Shown here: positions 63,521-64,000 of the stretch, piece after piece
Position numbering within the stretch: the first letter of the stretch is position 1
Layout: each line of letters begins with the position of its first letter
Assembly: GCF_016820555.1 (NCBI RefSeq)
Contig: NZ_JADHDW010000007.1
Span: 1-64,000 of the forward strand
DNA length: 64,000 nt
Reading direction: 5' to 3'
Origin: Bacillus sp. REN10
GTDB lineage: Bacteria; Bacillota; Bacilli; Bacillales; Domibacillaceae
Program-made: the position numbers and the translations under genes
The notes under the pieces: generated by a model
What the model was told of the DNA's origin: nothing
The model's database searches: none
What the model saw: only the letters and a program-made list of their open reading frames with translations

Positions 63521-64000
63521 GACTCTCTACCCCTTTCACACTATGTCGTAATACTTGGACAAAATCTTCTCCTGTTCGAATCGTTGAACGTTCTAAAATA
63601 AACGTTTTCCCTGCTGTTAAACAAATGATTTCTGCAGCTGTGCGGTGCTCAGCATTCGTAATCGAAGTCAAATCCTTCACATGAGCAATACCAATCACCC
63701 GACGGCAAAGTTCAAGCCCGACTACAGCTGCGGTATCTTCAAGAATGGAATCAAGATACGATTCTTTAAACCCAGGGAAAGTGGCTGTTTGTTCGGTTGC
63801 TTTTTCGCCCCAAAGATGAAGAAATTTCACTGAAAAAAGCTGAATGACTTGGCTGATTGTCTCTTCTACATATCGTAAATAATCTGCTCTCTCTTCAGTT
63901 TCTTCTATTATATAGTTCCCATGGACATAAGCAAAAATCAGATTCGCCACGATGTTGCCAATATCATAGCCAGCCGGTCCATAAAAAGCAAACTCCGGAT
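63489..64000 (-). CDS. mtnK: 5-methylthioribose kinase, partial (C-terminal part)
   Basis: The reading frame stays open to the window edge, giving about 170 C-terminal residues. [15 protein letters not shown] and [10 protein letters not shown] at the open end match MtnK kinases, with the DxE-type end of the kinase lobe. The rest of the gene lies beyond 64000. It phosphorylates methylthioribose, feeding MtnA. It ends inside the mtnA start, so the pair is an mtnKA operon as in Bacillus subtilis. Any SAM riboswitch would be outside the window. Confidence 0.88.
   Translation of the reverse strand, partial: PEFAFYGPAGYDIGNIVANLIFAYVHGNYIIEETEERADYLRYVEETISQVIQLFSVKFLHLWGEKATEQTATFPGFKESYLDSILEDTAAVVGLELCRRVIGIAHVKDLTSITNAEHRTAAEIICLTAGKTFILERSTIRTGEDFVQVLRHSVKGVESHGSNSIRAAR

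Overview
The window looks like ordinary chromosome from a low-GC Gram-positive of the Bacillaceae. Supporting signs are AGGAGG-type ribosome binding sites with frequent TTG and GTG starts, sigma-A and sigma-D promoters, many strong intrinsic terminators, and Bacillus-type families: OpuC/GbsR, a PutR-like PucR activator, MtnKA, IDEAL-domain, YwqG, DUF4181, GerMN and class D sortase proteins. I see no rRNA, tRNA, phage, insertion sequence or CRISPR array. About 59 genes can be supported, two of them small genes at 3067-3228 and 6348-6512.

Layout. 0-4 kb: proline symporter, a PucR-type activator, and a small membrane protein with an SPFH protein. 4-6 kb: OatA-like acyltransferase. 6.3-8.8 kb: feoA-feoB plus a FeoB-associated protein. 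8.9-10.7 kb: chemoreceptor behind a sigma-D promoter. 11-15.2 kb: GbsR-type repressor and opuCABCD compatible-solute importer. 15.3-18 kb: small secreted protein, an IDEAL-domain gene behind a Fur-overlapped promoter and structured leader, and an ECF sigma/anti-sigma pair. 18-24.9 kb: dioxygenase, XRE-cupin regulator, cold-shock protein, tryptophanase and small genes. 25-28.7 kb: a FecCD/MolBCA-like importer with a methyltransferase inside the operon. 28.7-38.3 kb: hydrolase with its regulator, VWA lipoprotein, a large hybrid histidine kinase, GerMN lipoprotein. 38.3-45 kb: an 1848-residue LPNTA-anchored adhesin diverging from a class D sortase. 45-51 kb: PsiE, YwqG, a Tet(M)-like GTPase, PhoX-like phosphatase. 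50.8-53.2 kb: a second Feo system whose FeoB is split in two. 53-64 kb: aminopropyltransferase-like gene, C39-type peptidase, a 1061-residue TIM-barrel protein, a TAXI-TRAP transporter, and mtnA with partial mtnK.

Iron and metal handling recurs: two Feo systems, a Fur box, and a metal-type ABC operon. Cell-surface functions also recur: adhesin and sortase, OatA-like enzyme, VWA and GerMN lipoproteins, chemoreceptor.

The most unusual signal is a dispersed element of about 37 nt with core CGGGGCGTGACAGGCAC. Nine clear copies and one decayed copy occur, all in the same orientation on the + strand. Most lie on or beside a stop codon, and three genes (mtnA, an alpha/beta hydrolase and the Tet(M)-like GTPase) end in residues encoded by it. 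Second is the Fur-controlled, strongly folded RNA at about 16.12-16.23 kb. Its unpaired C-rich segment recalls the iron-sparing sRNA FsrA.
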